Assembly: GCF_000416965.1 (NCBI RefSeq)
Contig: NZ_ATCL01000017.1
Span: 45,443-109,442, forward strand
Reading direction: 5' to 3'
From: Exiguobacterium chiriqhucha RW-2
GTDB lineage: Bacteria > Bacillota > Bacilli > Exiguobacteriales > Exiguobacteriaceae
DNA length: 64,000 nt
Shown: positions 25,037-34,772 of the stretch, one piece after another
Position numbering within the stretch: the stretch's first letter is position 1
How the letters are laid out: the number at the start of each line of letters is the position of its first letter
Translations under genes and position numbers: made by a program
Notes under the pieces: model-generated
What the model was told of the DNA's origin: nothing
The model's input: the letters and a program-made list of their open reading frames with translations, nothing else
Database searches by the model: none

Positions 25037-25924
25037 TTACTTCCATTCCCCGTTCATGACGCGCTTCAATGCGTTCGCGACGCCGTATTCGTCATGACGC
25101 TCTGTGACGTGGTGGCTAATGGCAATCAAGTCTTCGTGACTATTGCCCATCGCGATTGCTTTACCGGCCACCTCAAACATCGGGACATCGTTCAAGTTGT
25201 CCCCGATGACGACGACTTCCGATAAATCGACGCCGAAATGCTCGGCCAATTTTTTGACGCCGTGCCCTTTATCAGCCCCGTTCGCCATGACTTCGATATT
25301 GTCATTGCCTGAAGACGTGACGTAAACGCCTTCCACGCGCTCATCGATTTCCGTCCATAGTGAGGACATCTTCTCGAAATGACTCGAAAAGGCGATGAAT
25401 TTATAGACGCGTCCGGCCTCATTCTTGATGAAATCCTCGATGTCTTCGACGAGACGGACGTCCTCGTTGACGTAATAACGTTTTTGGAAGAACTCATACA
25501 TCTCGAGCGACCGCTCATCGCCGTTCTGCTTCAAGTTCTCCATCGTCGCATCGATCAAATCGAGTCGGCTCGCGACGAGGCCCGCCTCTGAATACATTTC
25601 ATAGAAGACGTCCGAATATTTGTGGTCTTGATGCAACACCGACACGACCTCGAGCGCTTCTTCCGTCGTCAAATCGATTTCATGCAACACGTCACCCGTT
25701 TCCGTCAGCACGCGGCCGCCGTTCGAAGAGACGATCGGGCACGTGAGACCGACCTCGTCGAGAATCTCTTTCGCATTGAAGTAATTGCGTCCCGTCGCAA
25801 TCGCAAAGCGAATCCCTTGTGCTTCTGCCGCACGGACGATTTCTGCCGTCTCGGGCGCAATTTTCGTGTGGTTGTGCAGGATTGTGCCATCCATATCGGA
25901 TACGAACAATTTATACGTTGTCAT
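25037..25924 (-). CDS. HAD-superfamily (Cof type) sugar-phosphate phosphatase
   Basis: 295 residues. Motif I VSDMDGT gives nucleophile Asp10 and acid Asp12; motif II is ATGRN, motif III the Lys of DKGHGVKKL, and motif IV GDNLNDVPMF. The C2B cap lies between motifs II and III. Cof-type HADs dephosphorylate sugar phosphates, FMN or PLP; which one cannot be told. The start was chosen with GAGGAG 9 bases before the ATG; an upstream ATG is too close to it. Confidence 0.85.
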   Translation of the reverse strand: MTTYKLFVSDMDGTILHNHTKIAPETAEIVRAAEAQGIRFAIATGRNYFNAKEILDEVGLTCPIVSSNGGRVLTETGDVLHEIDLTTEEALEVVSVLHQDHKYSDVFYEMYSEAGLVASRLDLIDATMENLKQNGDERSLEMYEFFQKRYYVNEDVRLVEDIEDFIKNEAGRVYKFIAFSSHFEKMSSLWTEIDERVEGVYVTSSGNDNIEVMANGADKGHGVKKLAEHFGVDLSEVVVIGDNLNDVPMFEVAGKAIAMGNSHEDLIAISHHVTERHDEYGVANALKRVMNGEWK

Positions 25925-26013
25925 CAACATCCACTCCTCTTTTTCTGTTTCGCTTATAACTATAACAAAAAGAGAGGCCACCGGAATAATCCGACACCTC
26001 CCTTCACGAATCT

Positions 26014-27399
26014 TTAACCTTCTTCTGCGAGCACTTTGATTTGTTCATGGACGCTCTTGATGCAGTCTGGCATGCCGATCCCGTCGTAGGCGATGCCTGC
26101 GAGCAAGATGCCTGGATAGACGCGGCCCATCTCGGCGCGCAACGCGCGGACCCGGTCCGAATGGAAGACGGCGTAAGGTGGCAACCCGTCCCGGAGCCGG
26201 CTGACGACCGTCTCGAGCGGTGCTGCTTTAATCGTCATCAAGCCGCCAAGGTCACGTAACGCCGTCGCGACAATCTCCTCATCGGACGCATCGACGATTT
26301 CATCGGCGCCCGGACGTCCGAGAAAGACGCGCAGGACGTGATACCCTTCCGGCACGGCGTGCGGCCATTTTTGGTCGATGAACGTGCACGCCGTAATCGT
26401 CACATCCGCCTCTTGGCTCGTGACGAAGCCCGTCCCGACGAACGGTAGCTCGATATCGTCTTCTTTGAATACGAGCGAACACGTCGCCGTCGCGTGCGGT
26501 TTCATATCCGCGAGAAAATTACTGTCGACTTTCGGTAAGAACTGACGGATGAGCCGGGGCGGGACCGTCAAGATGAGGTGATCGGACTCGATATCGCCTC
26601 GATTCGTCAGCAGGCGATAGCCGCCTTCAATCTCCTCGACTTGTTCGACCGAACAGTTCAAGATGATTTCGGTGCGCTCTAGCCGCTCGGCAAGACGATC
26701 AGTGAGCGACTTCAATCCTCGTTTGAGTGAAGCGAACTGTCCAACTTTCTTGGCGCCGACTTCCGCGACCCGTTGTTCAGGGCGCAAGTGACGCATCCCT
26801 TCATACAAGTTCCCATGTTTCTTCTCGCCTTCGATAAACTGTGGGAACGTCGACAAGGCGCTCATTTGATCGATGTCTCCCGCGTAAATCCCGGAAAGAA
26901 GCGGTTCGATCAGCCGGTCGACGATCGGGTCCCCGACCCGTTCACGCAAGTACAAGCCAAGGGAGACGTCCGTTTCCGGTGCTTCGACGTCCGGTGGCGA
27001 TAAGAGCATCGCCCGGAGTGCGGCATGTTCTTCGTCCGATAAGAGTGTCGTGTCCTTGAACGCATCGACGTCGAGCGGGATGCCCATGACCGTCTGTTTC
27101 GGAATCGGATGCAGCCCGTCATGATGGAGCACGTACGCTTGACCGACCCCGTTTCGGACGATTTCATCACCGAGACCGACGTCATGAATCAAATCCGTCA
27201 TCGCTGTCTTGCGGAACACGTACGAGTCGGGCCCTCGTTCGACCGCAAATTCCCCCGTTTCAAACGTATCGATTTTTCCGCCTAACCGTCCGCTCGTCTC
27301 GACGAGCTTGATCGTGACGTCGTTCGGTAAATAACGCTCGGCATAAAAAGCGGCGGTGAGACCTGTGATCCCACCACCGACAATCGTTACATTACGCAT
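26014..27399 (-). CDS. hemY: Coproporphyrinogen III oxidase (HemY/CgoX)
   Basis: About 461 residues. FAD-binding Rossmann motif IVGGGITGL at 5-13, [31 protein letters not shown] and C-terminal [13 protein letters not shown] are those of the Gram-positive enzyme. In Firmicutes it oxidises coproporphyrinogen III to coproporphyrin III. The ATG overlaps the hemH stop by 8 bases; a TTG three codons earlier is an alternative because the ribosome site is poor. Last gene of hemE-hemH-hemY. I see no terminator after it. Confidence 0.93.
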   Translation of the reverse strand: MRNVTIVGGGITGLTAAFYAERYLPNDVTIKLVETSGRLGGKIDTFETGEFAVERGPDSYVFRKTAMTDLIHDVGLGDEIVRNGVGQAYVLHHDGLHPIPKQTVMGIPLDVDAFKDTTLLSDEEHAALRAMLLSPPDVEAPETDVSLGLYLRERVGDPIVDRLIEPLLSGIYAGDIDQMSALSTFPQFIEGEKKHGNLYEGMRHLRPEQRVAEVGAKKVGQFASLKRGLKSLTDRLAERLERTEIILNCSVEQVEEIEGGYRLLTNRGDIESDHLILTVPPRLIRQFLPKVDSNFLADMKPHATATCSLVFKEDDIELPFVGTGFVTSQEADVTITACTFIDQKWPHAVPEGYHVLRVFLGRPGADEIVDASDEEIVATALRDLGGLMTIKAAPLETVVSRLRDGLPPYAVFHSDRVRALRAEMGRVYPGILLAGIAYDGIGMPDCIKSVHEQIKVLAEEG

Positions 27400-28321
27400 G
27401 ATGTACAATCACGCTTTCCATGCGATCGGCGATGGCTTCAATGAAGCTCCGCTCCGCGTTTGGCATGTTAGGACGCGCGTAGTGAACGCCGAGGCGGTCA
27501 CAGACGACTTTACATTCCACGTCGTTATCGAAGAGCACCTCGAGGTGATCCGCGACAAATCCGACCGGCGTGTAAACGAACGCTTCATAGCCATGCTTTT
27601 CATAAAGTTCAGCCGTCAAATCTTGGACGTCCGGCCCAATCCACGGGTCAGGCGTGTTGCCTTCCGACTGCCAACCGACCTCATAGTTCGGTACGCCCGC
27701 CGCTTGGGCGATTTTGTCAGCCGTTTCTTTCAATTGATCCGGATACGGGTCGCCACCTGCCAAAATCTTCTCTGGCAGACTGTGCGCCGAGACAATCAAG
27801 CAAGCCTTCTCAGCCGGCACCGGCAAGTTCGCGAACGTCGTTTTGATGGCTTCCGCCCACCAATTGATGAATTTCGGCTCATCGTACCACGATTCGACCG
27901 AACGGATCTCGATGCCGTATTTCGCGGCTTCTTCATGCGCCCGTCCGTTGTACGACTTGACGCTGTATGACGAGTAGTGCGGGGCCAATACGACCGAGAC
28001 CGCTTCTTTGATGCCGTCGTTCGCCATTTGCGCGACCGCGTCTTCTACGAACGGTTCGATGTGCTTGAGCCCGATATAGAGCTTGAAGTCGATTTCGCCC
28101 ACGTGGCGCTCGTTCAAGATGTCACGGAGCGTCTCCGCTTGATCGATTGTGATTTTCGCGAGCGGCGACACGCCACCGATGGCCTCATAGCGCTCCGTCA
28201 AGTCTTGGAGTGCTTCCGGTGAAGGCTTGCGGCCATAACGAATGTGCGTATAGTAACGCTCGATATCTTCAGGTTTGTACGGTGTCCCATAAGCCATTAC
28301 GAGTAATCCGACGGTTTTCAT
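27392..28321 (-). CDS. hemH: Coproporphyrin ferrochelatase (HemH/CpfC)
   Basis: 309 residues, standard for the soluble Firmicute enzyme that inserts Fe2+ into coproporphyrin [12 protein letters not shown] at the start, [11 protein letters not shown] with the catalytic His near residue 180, and [18 protein letters not shown] with the catalytic Glu are present. Overlaps the hemE stop by 4 bases (ATGA) and is followed directly by hemY, so the three genes should be coupled. Confidence 0.95.
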   Translation of the reverse strand: MKTVGLLVMAYGTPYKPEDIERYYTHIRYGRKPSPEALQDLTERYEAIGGVSPLAKITIDQAETLRDILNERHVGEIDFKLYIGLKHIEPFVEDAVAQMANDGIKEAVSVVLAPHYSSYSVKSYNGRAHEEAAKYGIEIRSVESWYDEPKFINWWAEAIKTTFANLPVPAEKACLIVSAHSLPEKILAGGDPYPDQLKETADKIAQAAGVPNYEVGWQSEGNTPDPWIGPDVQDLTAELYEKHGYEAFVYTPVGFVADHLEVLFDNDVECKVVCDRLGVHYARPNMPNAERSFIEAIADRMESVIVHHA

Positions 28322-29367
28322 AATGATTTGCCTCCCATTTTTTCACGTGAGTAGTCATGGATAAATGCTGTCAATTTGACGAGCACAGACGGATCGACTT
28401 CCGGGAACACCCCATGTCCCAAGTTGAAGACGTATCCAGGTTGTTTCATCCCCTCATCGAGGATTTCTTTCACTTTCGCTTCGATGATCGGCCACGGAGC
28501 CAGCAAGAATGACGGGTCAAGGTTACCTTGGACTGCTTTCGTGATGCCGCGGTCGCGCGCTTCTTGAATCGACAGACGCCAGTCGAGTCCGACGACGTCG
28601 AGCGGCTGGTCTTGCCACTCTTCGACGAGATGGCTCGCTCCAACACCGTGCATGATGAGCGGAATGTCGAGCTTGCGCAACTCGGTGAAGATCCGTTCTG
28701 TCGTTGGTTTAATATAACGAACATAATCTTTGCGGCTGAGCGTCCCGACCCATGAGTCGAACAACTGGAACGCTTGGATGCCGGCCTCCGCCTGCGCCGT
28801 TGCATACGTGATGACCATGTCGCCAAGCTTCTCCATAAGTGCGTTCCATACGTCCGGCTCAGCGTACATGAGCGCTTTCGTCCGATGGTAACTCTTCGAT
28901 GGTCCGCCTTCAATCATATAACTCGCGAGTGTGAACGGCGCACCCGAGAAGCCGATGAGTGGGACTTCCAAACGTTCCCGAAGCAAACGGATCGTCTCGA
29001 ACACGTACGAGATGTCGTCCGTGTTAAGCGGTTTTAAGCGTTCCACGTCTTCCATCGTCCGGTATGGGTTATCAATGACCGGACCGATGCCGCTCTTGAT
29101 TTCCACATCCACGCCCATCGACGGGAGTGGCGTCATAATATCTTTATACAGAATGGCCGCGTCGACTCCTAGTTGTTTTACCGGGAGCTCTGTCACGTAG
29201 GCACACAATTCGGCATCATGCGTGATTTCGAATAATGTCCTCGTTTTTTTGATCTCACGATATTCTGGTTGGTAGCGTCCGGCTTGGCGCATGTACCAGA
29301 CGGGCACATAGTCTGTCGCCTCTCCTTTAAACGCCTTCAAAATAGTATCGTTCATACGTCGCGTCAT
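28318..29367 (-). CDS. hemE: Uroporphyrinogen decarboxylase HemE
   Basis: 349 residues. VWYMRQAGR near residues 23-31 is the substrate-binding Arg loop, [19 protein letters not shown] and [16 protein letters not shown] follow, and [11 protein letters not shown] is at the C-terminal end. Decarboxylates uroporphyrinogen III to coproporphyrinogen III. The first ATG has AGAGGGG only one base away; the ATG four codons later is an alternative start. First gene of the hem operon with its own -10 and a PerR-like palindrome upstream. Confidence 0.95.
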   Translation of the reverse strand: MTRRMNDTILKAFKGEATDYVPVWYMRQAGRYQPEYREIKKTRTLFEITHDAELCAYVTELPVKQLGVDAAILYKDIMTPLPSMGVDVEIKSGIGPVIDNPYRTMEDVERLKPLNTDDISYVFETIRLLRERLEVPLIGFSGAPFTLASYMIEGGPSKSYHRTKALMYAEPDVWNALMEKLGDMVITYATAQAEAGIQAFQLFDSWVGTLSRKDYVRYIKPTTERIFTELRKLDIPLIMHGVGASHLVEEWQDQPLDVVGLDWRLSIQEARDRGITKAVQGNLDPSFLLAPWPIIEAKVKEILDEGMKQPGYVFNLGHGVFPEVDPSVLVKLTAFIHDYSREKMGGKSL

Positions 29368-29421
29368 TCCCCTCTATAATTCTCCTACACTCTTCTTCTA
29401 TAGGTATGTGAACTCAAAAAC

Positions 29422-29452
29422 ATTATACAGAAATTAATTAGAATAATGCTAA
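29422..29452 (-). promoter_or_regulatory. hemE promoter -10 and PerR-like palindrome
   Basis: Minus strand TATAAT (29427-29422). TTAGAATAATGCTAA (29438-29452, plus strand) matches 11 of 14 positions of the PerR box TTATAATnATTATAA and covers the -35 region. Confidence 0.45.
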
Positions 29453-29483
29453 TGTGAAGCATTTTCATTGTGTTTTCTTTGTG

Positions 29484-29789
29484 TCATTTCTTTGGCGGAT
29501 ACGTGCGGAATGCCGAATTGAGCTGACCACGAATCAAATCGTCACGCTGTTTCGTCGACAAACGCTTCTCGCGATCTTTAATGTCTTGAATCCGCCAGCC
29601 GTCTTCAAGCTTCGAGGCCACATCAATTAATCGTTCCACATCATGGAAAGAATATTTACGTGAACCGCCTTTTGTCCGTTCTGGAAAGACGAGCCCTTTT
29701 GACTCATAATAGCGGACTTGTCGCTCCGAAAGTCCCGTCAGTTCAGTAATGACGCCCATTCCAATTACTTTCTTCGACTTATAGTCCAT
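29484..29789 (-). CDS. tnrA: TnrA-like nitrogen regulator (MerR family)
   Basis: 101 residues. The MerR winged helix LTGLSERQVRYYESKGLVFP and the GSRKYSFHDVERL wing match TnrA/GlnR. The short C-terminus RGQLNSAFRTYPPKK corresponds to the TnrA segment that binds feedback-inhibited glutamine synthetase, and the length is near that of TnrA rather than the longer GlnR. Divergent from amtB with a perfect TnrA box between them; glnA is not adjacent, which also favours TnrA. GGAGGAGG precedes the ATG. Confidence 0.85.
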   Translation of the reverse strand: MDYKSKKVIGMGVITELTGLSERQVRYYESKGLVFPERTKGGSRKYSFHDVERLIDVASKLEDGWRIQDIKDREKRLSTKQRDDLIRGQLNSAFRTYPPKK

Positions 29790-29819
29790 CGCTCGTCCTC
29801 CTCCATCACAAAAAAACTA

Positions 29820-29836
29820 TGTCAGATAATCTGACA
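29820..29836. promoter_or_regulatory. TnrA/GlnR box between tnrA and amtB
   Basis: TGTCAGATAATCTGACA is a perfect TGTNA-N7-TNACA palindrome. Its centre lies about 50 bases upstream of the predicted amtB start point, the position used for TnrA activation. Confidence 0.88.
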
Positions 29837-29865
29837 AATTGCAATCCAAGTCGAATTTTTCGTCT

Positions 29866-29871
29866 TACACT
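29866..29871 (+). promoter_or_regulatory. amtB -10 element
   Basis: TACACT with no good -35 at 17 bases, as expected for an activator-dependent promoter. Confidence 0.5.
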
Positions 29872-29918
29872 GAAAACAACTTTTGAATCACCAATCGAAA
29901 AAAAGGAGGAATCGCAAC

Positions 29919-31217
29919 ATGGAAGACATCTTATATTATATGGACACGCTGTTCGTACTCATCGCCGCTTTGCTCGTCTTGACGATGCAACTTGGATTTG
30001 GGTTGCTCGAGACGGGGACGCTCCGGGCTAAAAACGCCGGGCACGTCGCAGTCAAACAAATCATCAGCCTCTCTGTGGCGGCACTCGCCTTTTGGGCTGT
30101 CGGCTTCGGCCTCTCATTCGGGGACGGGACCCGCTGGTTCGGGACGGAAGGATTCTTCATGAACGGATCGTTCACGAGCCTCGATTGGGCCAACGTCTCA
30201 ATCGACATCAAATTCTTGTTCCAGTTGTCATTCGTCGCCGTAGCGCTCGCCATCGCCTGGGGCGGGTTCGCAGAACGGGCTAAACTGTCTGCATACGTCT
30301 TGTTCGGCGTCTTCTTCGTCGCCATCCTGTATCCAATCGTCGCCCGCTCTGTATGGGCTGGTGGACTTCTCGGGACGATGGGCATGCAAGACTTCGCCGG
30401 TTCGGCTGTCGTCCACCTTCAAGGCGGAATGGCTGCCCTTATGGCCACCATCATCTTAAAACCACGTCGTAAAACGGAATCACTCGCCGGTCATAACCAC
30501 GTCTTGACGGTCGTCGGTGGACTCGTGCTCTGGCTCTGCTGGTTCGGTTTCAATGCCGGATCGACGATGTCGGTCGCGGACGGCTTCTTCGGTTACGTCG
30601 CTCTTACGACGATGCTCGCCACGGCTGCCGGCGCTCTCGGCGCTCTCGCCATCGTCATGATTCACAAGAAAACGGCCGACATCCCGACAATCGTCAACGG
30701 TGTCCTCGGGGCACTCGTCGCCATCACCGCTGCCTGCGCCTTCGTCGAACCTTGGGCCGCCATCGTCATCGGTGCCCTCGCTTCGATTGCCACGTACGGT
30801 ACGAGCATCCTCATGGCGAAATATATCGACGATCCGCTCTGCGCCTTCTCGGTGCACGGTGTCGCGGGAATCATCGGGACACTCGCGCTCGGATTCTTCG
30901 CCTCGCCTCGCTTGGTCGAGATCACAGGAATCGGTTCGGCCGGCCTCTTCTACGGCGGCGGCTTGACTCAACTCGGTGTGCAAGCACTCGGCGTCTTGAT
31001 TGCGATGGTCATCGCCGGTGGCGGTAGCTACGCCTTCTTGAAACTCCTCGACGTCACGATCGGTCTTCGTGTCACGGAAGAACAAGAAGATATCGGCCTC
31101 GACATCGCCGAGCACGGTGTATCCGCATACGGTGAAGTCGAGACAGAACCTGAAACTCCGGCACGTCTCCCGAAAATTCTCGGGTCGAGCGTATCGGTCA
31201 TGTCACCAAAAAAATAA
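29919..31217 (+). CDS. amtB: Ammonium transporter AmtB/NrgA
   Basis: 432 residues with eleven predicted helices. The pattern VVHLQGGMAALMATI contains the first twin-His, and CAFSVHGVAGIIGTL the second. It begins without a long signal sequence and ends with a polar cytoplasmic tail (VETEPETPARLPK). AGGAGG lies 9 bases before this ATG; the in-frame extension upstream is rejected. In B. subtilis nrgA is paired with the PII gene nrgB (glnK), which is absent here; a terminator follows directly. Confidence 0.93.
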   Translation: MEDILYYMDTLFVLIAALLVLTMQLGFGLLETGTLRAKNAGHVAVKQIISLSVAALAFWAVGFGLSFGDGTRWFGTEGFFMNGSFTSLDWANVSIDIKFLFQLSFVAVALAIAWGGFAERAKLSAYVLFGVFFVAILYPIVARSVWAGGLLGTMGMQDFAGSAVVHLQGGMAALMATIILKPRRKTESLAGHNHVLTVVGGLVLWLCWFGFNAGSTMSVADGFFGYVALTTMLATAAGALGALAIVMIHKKTADIPTIVNGVLGALVAITAACAFVEPWAAIVIGALASIATYGTSILMAKYIDDPLCAFSVHGVAGIIGTLALGFFASPRLVEITGIGSAGLFYGGGLTQLGVQALGVLIAMVIAGGGSYAFLKLLDVTIGLRVTEEQEDIGLDIAEHGVSAYGEVETEPETPARLPKILGSSVSVMSPKK

Positions 31218-31225
31218 CGACAACA

Positions 31226-31258
31226 GTCAGGGACACCCAATGCGGGTGTCCCTGTTTC
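31226..31258. terminator. Terminator between amtB and ecsB (convergent)
   Basis: CAGGGACACCC / GGGTGTCCCTG, a perfect 11-bp stem with a modest T run; likely serves amtB and possibly ecsB. Confidence 0.75.
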
Positions 31259-32387
31259 ATGTCAATCGACTCAAGTAGTATCGGACGACCAGGTACGCGA
31301 GTCCGAGACCGACGAGCGCGTCCCACGTCGCCCCAAACAATAGCGAGGCAACGCCGAGGGCGAGCAGTTGCGCGAACAACAGCCGCGTCGCCCACCATTT
31401 ATAGGCGACGAGCCGCTCGGTACGTGTGATTGGCAACCACGACGCCATCGACACGGTGTCGAGCCGTTTAAATAATGGCACGAGCTGGAGCGCCGTCAAC
31501 CCAACGAAAAGCGGGACGACCAACCCGACATACCATCCACCCGAGAGCCACATGACAACGAGCGCGACGGCGGAAAGACGCAACACGAGATCGAGCGAAT
31601 CGTTCGACCGCATGACCCGGAGCCCGTACACGTATCGGGCGGCATCGGCCTGTTTCAACACCGACCGCTCGAGCAGGCTCACGATGAACGACCGTTCCCG
31701 CACGTCTTCCCGCATCGTCGGCACATCGACGAACCAACTGACGACCCGGTTGAACTGGGCTTTGCTCTTTTCTTCGAGCGTGAGCCAGTCAAGCAGCGGG
31801 ATGCGCCGATTCCGTCGCACGTGGAGCAGGACAAACGGGACGAGTGCGGGCACTGGCGTCAACAACGGCACACTGAACAGCATGAGGAAGCCGCTGGCGA
31901 GTGCGCTCGGCAAGACGACGTATTTAATCCCCTCCAACTTGGCGAGACGACCCGCGGCTGAAATGAGTACACTCGTGGCGAGGATGGCTCCGACTTCGAC
32001 CGACGTGAGCGCTTGTGTCCGGACGAGCAGCGGCAACACGACAAGCATGACGAGGATGGCGCGGACGGCGGCAAAGACGACATTGAACAGGCGGATGCCT
32101 GTCATGAACGCTTGAATCTCACCGAGACGCGGCAATAGGAAGACTTGATCCGCTTCTTGAATCAACGTTCGGGGACGATGGCCGAGCGGAAGGAGCAACC
32201 AAATCAGCGCCACGATCCATTCACTCGGAAACGCCGGATCCAAATCCATTAAAAACTGGTTATACACGAACGCCCCGTAGATGAGCGTGAAATAAAGCGT
32301 GAACAATAAACCGCCGTTCGCGACGTAGCGGCTGTATTTCACGACGTCTTCCACCCAGACGCCAAATCGTTGTTTGAATACGTTCAT
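31257..32387 (-). CDS. ecsB: EcsB-like ABC transporter membrane subunit
   Basis: 376 residues with about six to eight hydrophobic segments in two clusters (roughly 25-155 and 270-370) around a polar middle with EEKSKAQFNRVVSWFVDVP. This arrangement and the pairing with EcsA match EcsB. In B. subtilis the Ecs transporter affects secretion, competence and RasP-dependent proteolysis. It overlaps the ecsA stop by 4 bases. The third gene ecsC is missing. Confidence 0.82.
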   Translation of the reverse strand: MNVFKQRFGVWVEDVVKYSRYVANGGLLFTLYFTLIYGAFVYNQFLMDLDPAFPSEWIVALIWLLLPLGHRPRTLIQEADQVFLLPRLGEIQAFMTGIRLFNVVFAAVRAILVMLVVLPLLVRTQALTSVEVGAILATSVLISAAGRLAKLEGIKYVVLPSALASGFLMLFSVPLLTPVPALVPFVLLHVRRNRRIPLLDWLTLEEKSKAQFNRVVSWFVDVPTMREDVRERSFIVSLLERSVLKQADAARYVYGLRVMRSNDSLDLVLRLSAVALVVMWLSGGWYVGLVVPLFVGLTALQLVPLFKRLDTVSMASWLPITRTERLVAYKWWATRLLFAQLLALGVASLLFGATWDALVGLGLAYLVVRYYLSRLT

Positions 32388-33121
32388 CGTTTCCGCTCCT
32401 CGGCCTCGATCGCCTCGACGTAGATGTCATCGAGCGTGGCGTCCGGACGTAGACCGTATGTCTCGCGCAACTGCGCGGCCGTCCCGGTCGCGATGACCGA
32501 CCCTTGGTGCAAGAAGACGAAACGGTCGCAGTGGCGCTCGGCCGTCTCTAAAATATGTGTCGACATCAAGATGGCGCAGTCTTCCTTATACTCGTCAAAC
32601 AATCGCAGCAGTTGACGGATCGCGAGCGGGTCGAGTCCGACGAACGGTTCATCGACGATCAAGAGCGGCGACTTCGTCACGAGCGCACAGAGAATCATCG
32701 CTTTTTGGCGCATCCCTTTCGAGAAGACGGACGGGAACCAGTCCAGTTGCTTCTCCATCCGCATATCTCGGGCCAGGCGCTCGGTCCGGCTCGTCAAATC
32801 CGATGGATCGATGTCATACGCTTTCCCGATCAACGTCAAATGCTCACGCAACGTCAGCGTGTCATATAAGATAGGGGTCTCGGGTATATAACTTATTTTC
32901 TTACGATAATTCTTTTCTGACGAGTTGAGTGTCTGGCTATCGACTTCGACCGATCCTGAAATCGGATCAAGCAATCCTAAAATATGTTTGATCGTCGTCG
33001 ATTTCCCCGCTCCGTTTAGCCCTATCAGCCCAACGAGCTCCCCTTTTTTTACATCAAACGAAATATCGTGCAACACTTGTTTACCTATATAACCGCCATT
33101 CAAATGGTCGACGTGCAACAT
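32384..33121 (-). CDS. ecsA: EcsA-like ABC transporter ATPase
   Basis: 245 residues. Walker A GLNGAGKSTT, signature FSKGMRQK in place of LSGGQ (as in EcsA), Walker B LLIVDEPFVGLD and switch His in STHILETAERHCD. ISYIPETPILYDTLTL is also EcsA-like. GGAG lies 5 bases before this ATG; a GTG eight codons upstream is less likely. As in B. subtilis it is divergent from, though not adjacent to, hit. Confidence 0.9.
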   Translation of the reverse strand: MLHVDHLNGGYIGKQVLHDISFDVKKGELVGLIGLNGAGKSTTIKHILGLLDPISGSVEVDSQTLNSSEKNYRKKISYIPETPILYDTLTLREHLTLIGKAYDIDPSDLTSRTERLARDMRMEKQLDWFPSVFSKGMRQKAMILCALVTKSPLLIVDEPFVGLDPLAIRQLLRLFDEYKEDCAILMSTHILETAERHCDRFVFLHQGSVIATGTAAQLRETYGLRPDATLDDIYVEAIEAEERKR

Positions 33122-33163
33122 GAAAACTCCACCCCTCATTTTCAACTTTTTTTTGTGATATAT

Positions 33164-33189
33164 GTTTTAAAAGCTGTCACATGGGAATA
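33164..33189 (+). promoter_or_regulatory. Sigma-B-like promoter of the GlsB gene
   Basis: GTTTTA (33164-33169), 13-base spacer, GGGAAT (33183-33188), close to the sigma-B consensus GTTTAA/GGGWAW. The leader is about 90 bases. Confidence 0.5.
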
Positions 33190-33288
33190 ATCTGAACTGT
33201 AAGGCATTTTAAAACTTATTCATTACTTCCATTGTTCCATAAAATTGTTAGTGAGAACAATGGACAAAACAGAAAGGAGAATGTTTTT

Positions 33289-33543
33289 ATGGGTTGGATT
33301 ATCACTTTAATCGTCGGGGGTATTATCGGTTGGTTAGCAGGTCTTATTTTAGGTAAGGATGTACCAGGTGGCGTCATCGGGAACATCATTGCTGGTATCA
33401 TCGGTGCTTGGCTCGGTGGCCTCATCTTCGGAGACTTCGGTCCTGCAGTTGGCGGCATCGCGATTATCCCAGCACTTCTCGGTGCGATTATCTTGATCTT
33501 GATCGTATCGTTCGTTATGAAATCAATGAACCGTAAACGTTAA
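33289..33543 (+). CDS. GlsB/YeaQ/YmgE-family stress membrane protein
   Basis: 84 residues, three hydrophobic glycine-rich helices (about 3-21, 27-48, 54-77) and a basic tail MNRKR. WIITLIVGGIIGWLAGLILG and GNIIAGIIGAWLGG are the family hallmark. It is often induced by general stress, which fits the sigma-B-like promoter upstream; the molecular role is unknown. AAGGAG precedes the ATG. Confidence 0.85.
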   Translation: MGWIITLIVGGIIGWLAGLILGKDVPGGVIGNIIAGIIGAWLGGLIFGDFGPAVGGIAIIPALLGAIILILIVSFVMKSMNRKR

Positions 33544-33557
33544 TCTACGGCTCACGC

Positions 33558-33590
33558 AAAAGGGACCCTCGCCGAGGGTCCCTTTTTTTG
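33558..33590. terminator. Bidirectional terminator after the GlsB gene
   Basis: GGGACCCTCG / CGAGGGTCCC stem with A4 before and T7 after. Confidence 0.9.
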
Positions 33591-34640
33591 TCATGTCAAA
33601 ATGAGATAGATGGCTTCATCCCGCTCGATGAACCGTTTCTCGCTCTGTAAGCGCAAGAACGTGAAAATCGACTCGAGCAACGTCCGGTCGTAGCTCCATT
33701 CGAGGCCGAGGTCCGTCTCGACTTTTTCATTCGGTTCGCCCAAGAGCGCGAGCAGGTCGTCGGGCCGCTTCTGTAAATCGATATCAATGCGATCGATCCG
33801 GCCGTCAACAAACCGTAGTTCCATCCCATCATAGCGCCAGACGTCGCCCCGTTCCATCGGTTCGCCAATCTCGTCGACGACTGTCTGTTCCCGTTTGTTC
33901 ATGAGCGCCTCAAGCGTCTCAATCGAATGACCGGTTTGCGCCTCGACCTCGATTTCAATCAATTCGGCCCGCTCGAGGTCGAATTGTCCGGCCACCGTCT
34001 CGTCCTGGTCCGGCAATAACCCAAACGCCAGTTGCGCATCTTCCGTCAACGTCACGGCCTCGGTTTCGGTCACCGTTTCTCCATCGACGACGGCGACGGC
34101 TTTGACGTCGTAGCGGCCCGGCATGCGAACAATCTCAATCGTCGTGCCGGCCTCATCAATCCGTCCCGCCTGCACCCCGTCTATCCAAATATTCGTCAGC
34201 GGAACGTCTGCAGACGTCCGCAACGTCTTTGGCAACAACTCAATCCGATAATCCGCAAAGCCGAACCGCCCTTCGCCCGTATCAACGAGCCGGAACAACC
34301 CGTCCGTCTCCATGCCTTGTGCCCGATCGGACCGATCCTGTGCCACTTCCGAGATGGCCTCGCCGCGAATCGACTTTTCTTCATTCAACCAACCCATGAA
34401 CCGGAGTGCTTCGGCTCGCGTGAGCGGTTCCGCTTCATATTCGACGTTCTCCTGGAAGAAGCGGACGTCTTCGGTCAACAAGGCGTCCTTGAAGCGGACG
34501 TGAATCTTGTCGTTGGCGGCAGCCGGTTTATATCCCCATTGATAGAACGCACCGACCGCGAGGCCAATCCCGAGCGTCACGAGCAGCCCGAGGTAAATGT
34601 TTCGTCGCCGTGACTGTTTTTTCGATCGTACATACGCCAT
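33591..34640 (-). CDS. Membrane-anchored extracytoplasmic protein, TcaA/YvbJ-like in part
   Basis: 349 residues. A basic start (SKKQSRRR) and one signal-anchor helix (about 15-35) leave about 310 residues outside. The segment FKDALLTEDVRFFQENVEYEAEPLTRAEALRFMGWL resembles the region after the membrane helix in TcaA/YvbJ proteins, but the usual N-terminal zinc ribbon is missing. Three or four small beta-rich domains follow, the last with WRYDGMELRFVDGRIDRIDI. No catalytic motif is seen. It lies between the GlsB gene and hit. The assignment is tentative. Confidence 0.55.
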   Translation of the reverse strand: MAYVRSKKQSRRRNIYLGLLVTLGIGLAVGAFYQWGYKPAAANDKIHVRFKDALLTEDVRFFQENVEYEAEPLTRAEALRFMGWLNEEKSIRGEAISEVAQDRSDRAQGMETDGLFRLVDTGEGRFGFADYRIELLPKTLRTSADVPLTNIWIDGVQAGRIDEAGTTIEIVRMPGRYDVKAVAVVDGETVTETEAVTLTEDAQLAFGLLPDQDETVAGQFDLERAELIEIEVEAQTGHSIETLEALMNKREQTVVDEIGEPMERGDVWRYDGMELRFVDGRIDRIDIDLQKRPDDLLALLGEPNEKVETDLGLEWSYDRTLLESIFTFLRLQSEKRFIERDEAIYLILT

Positions 34641-34772
34641 CCGTTCCCTTCCTCTCTCTACTTACTATTGATTTCAGTGTAGGGTGAATTGTCTGTCCGG
34701 ACAATCGTTCTTCCGCCTGAATTTCCATGTTATGATGAGATGGATTAGTCATTCATGAATGGAGGAGTCAGC

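Noticed and set aside
34748..34760. Palindrome CATTCATGAATG just before hit
   Set aside because: It overlaps the ribosome-site region with no well-placed promoter around it, and does not fit the FadR or other known boxes.
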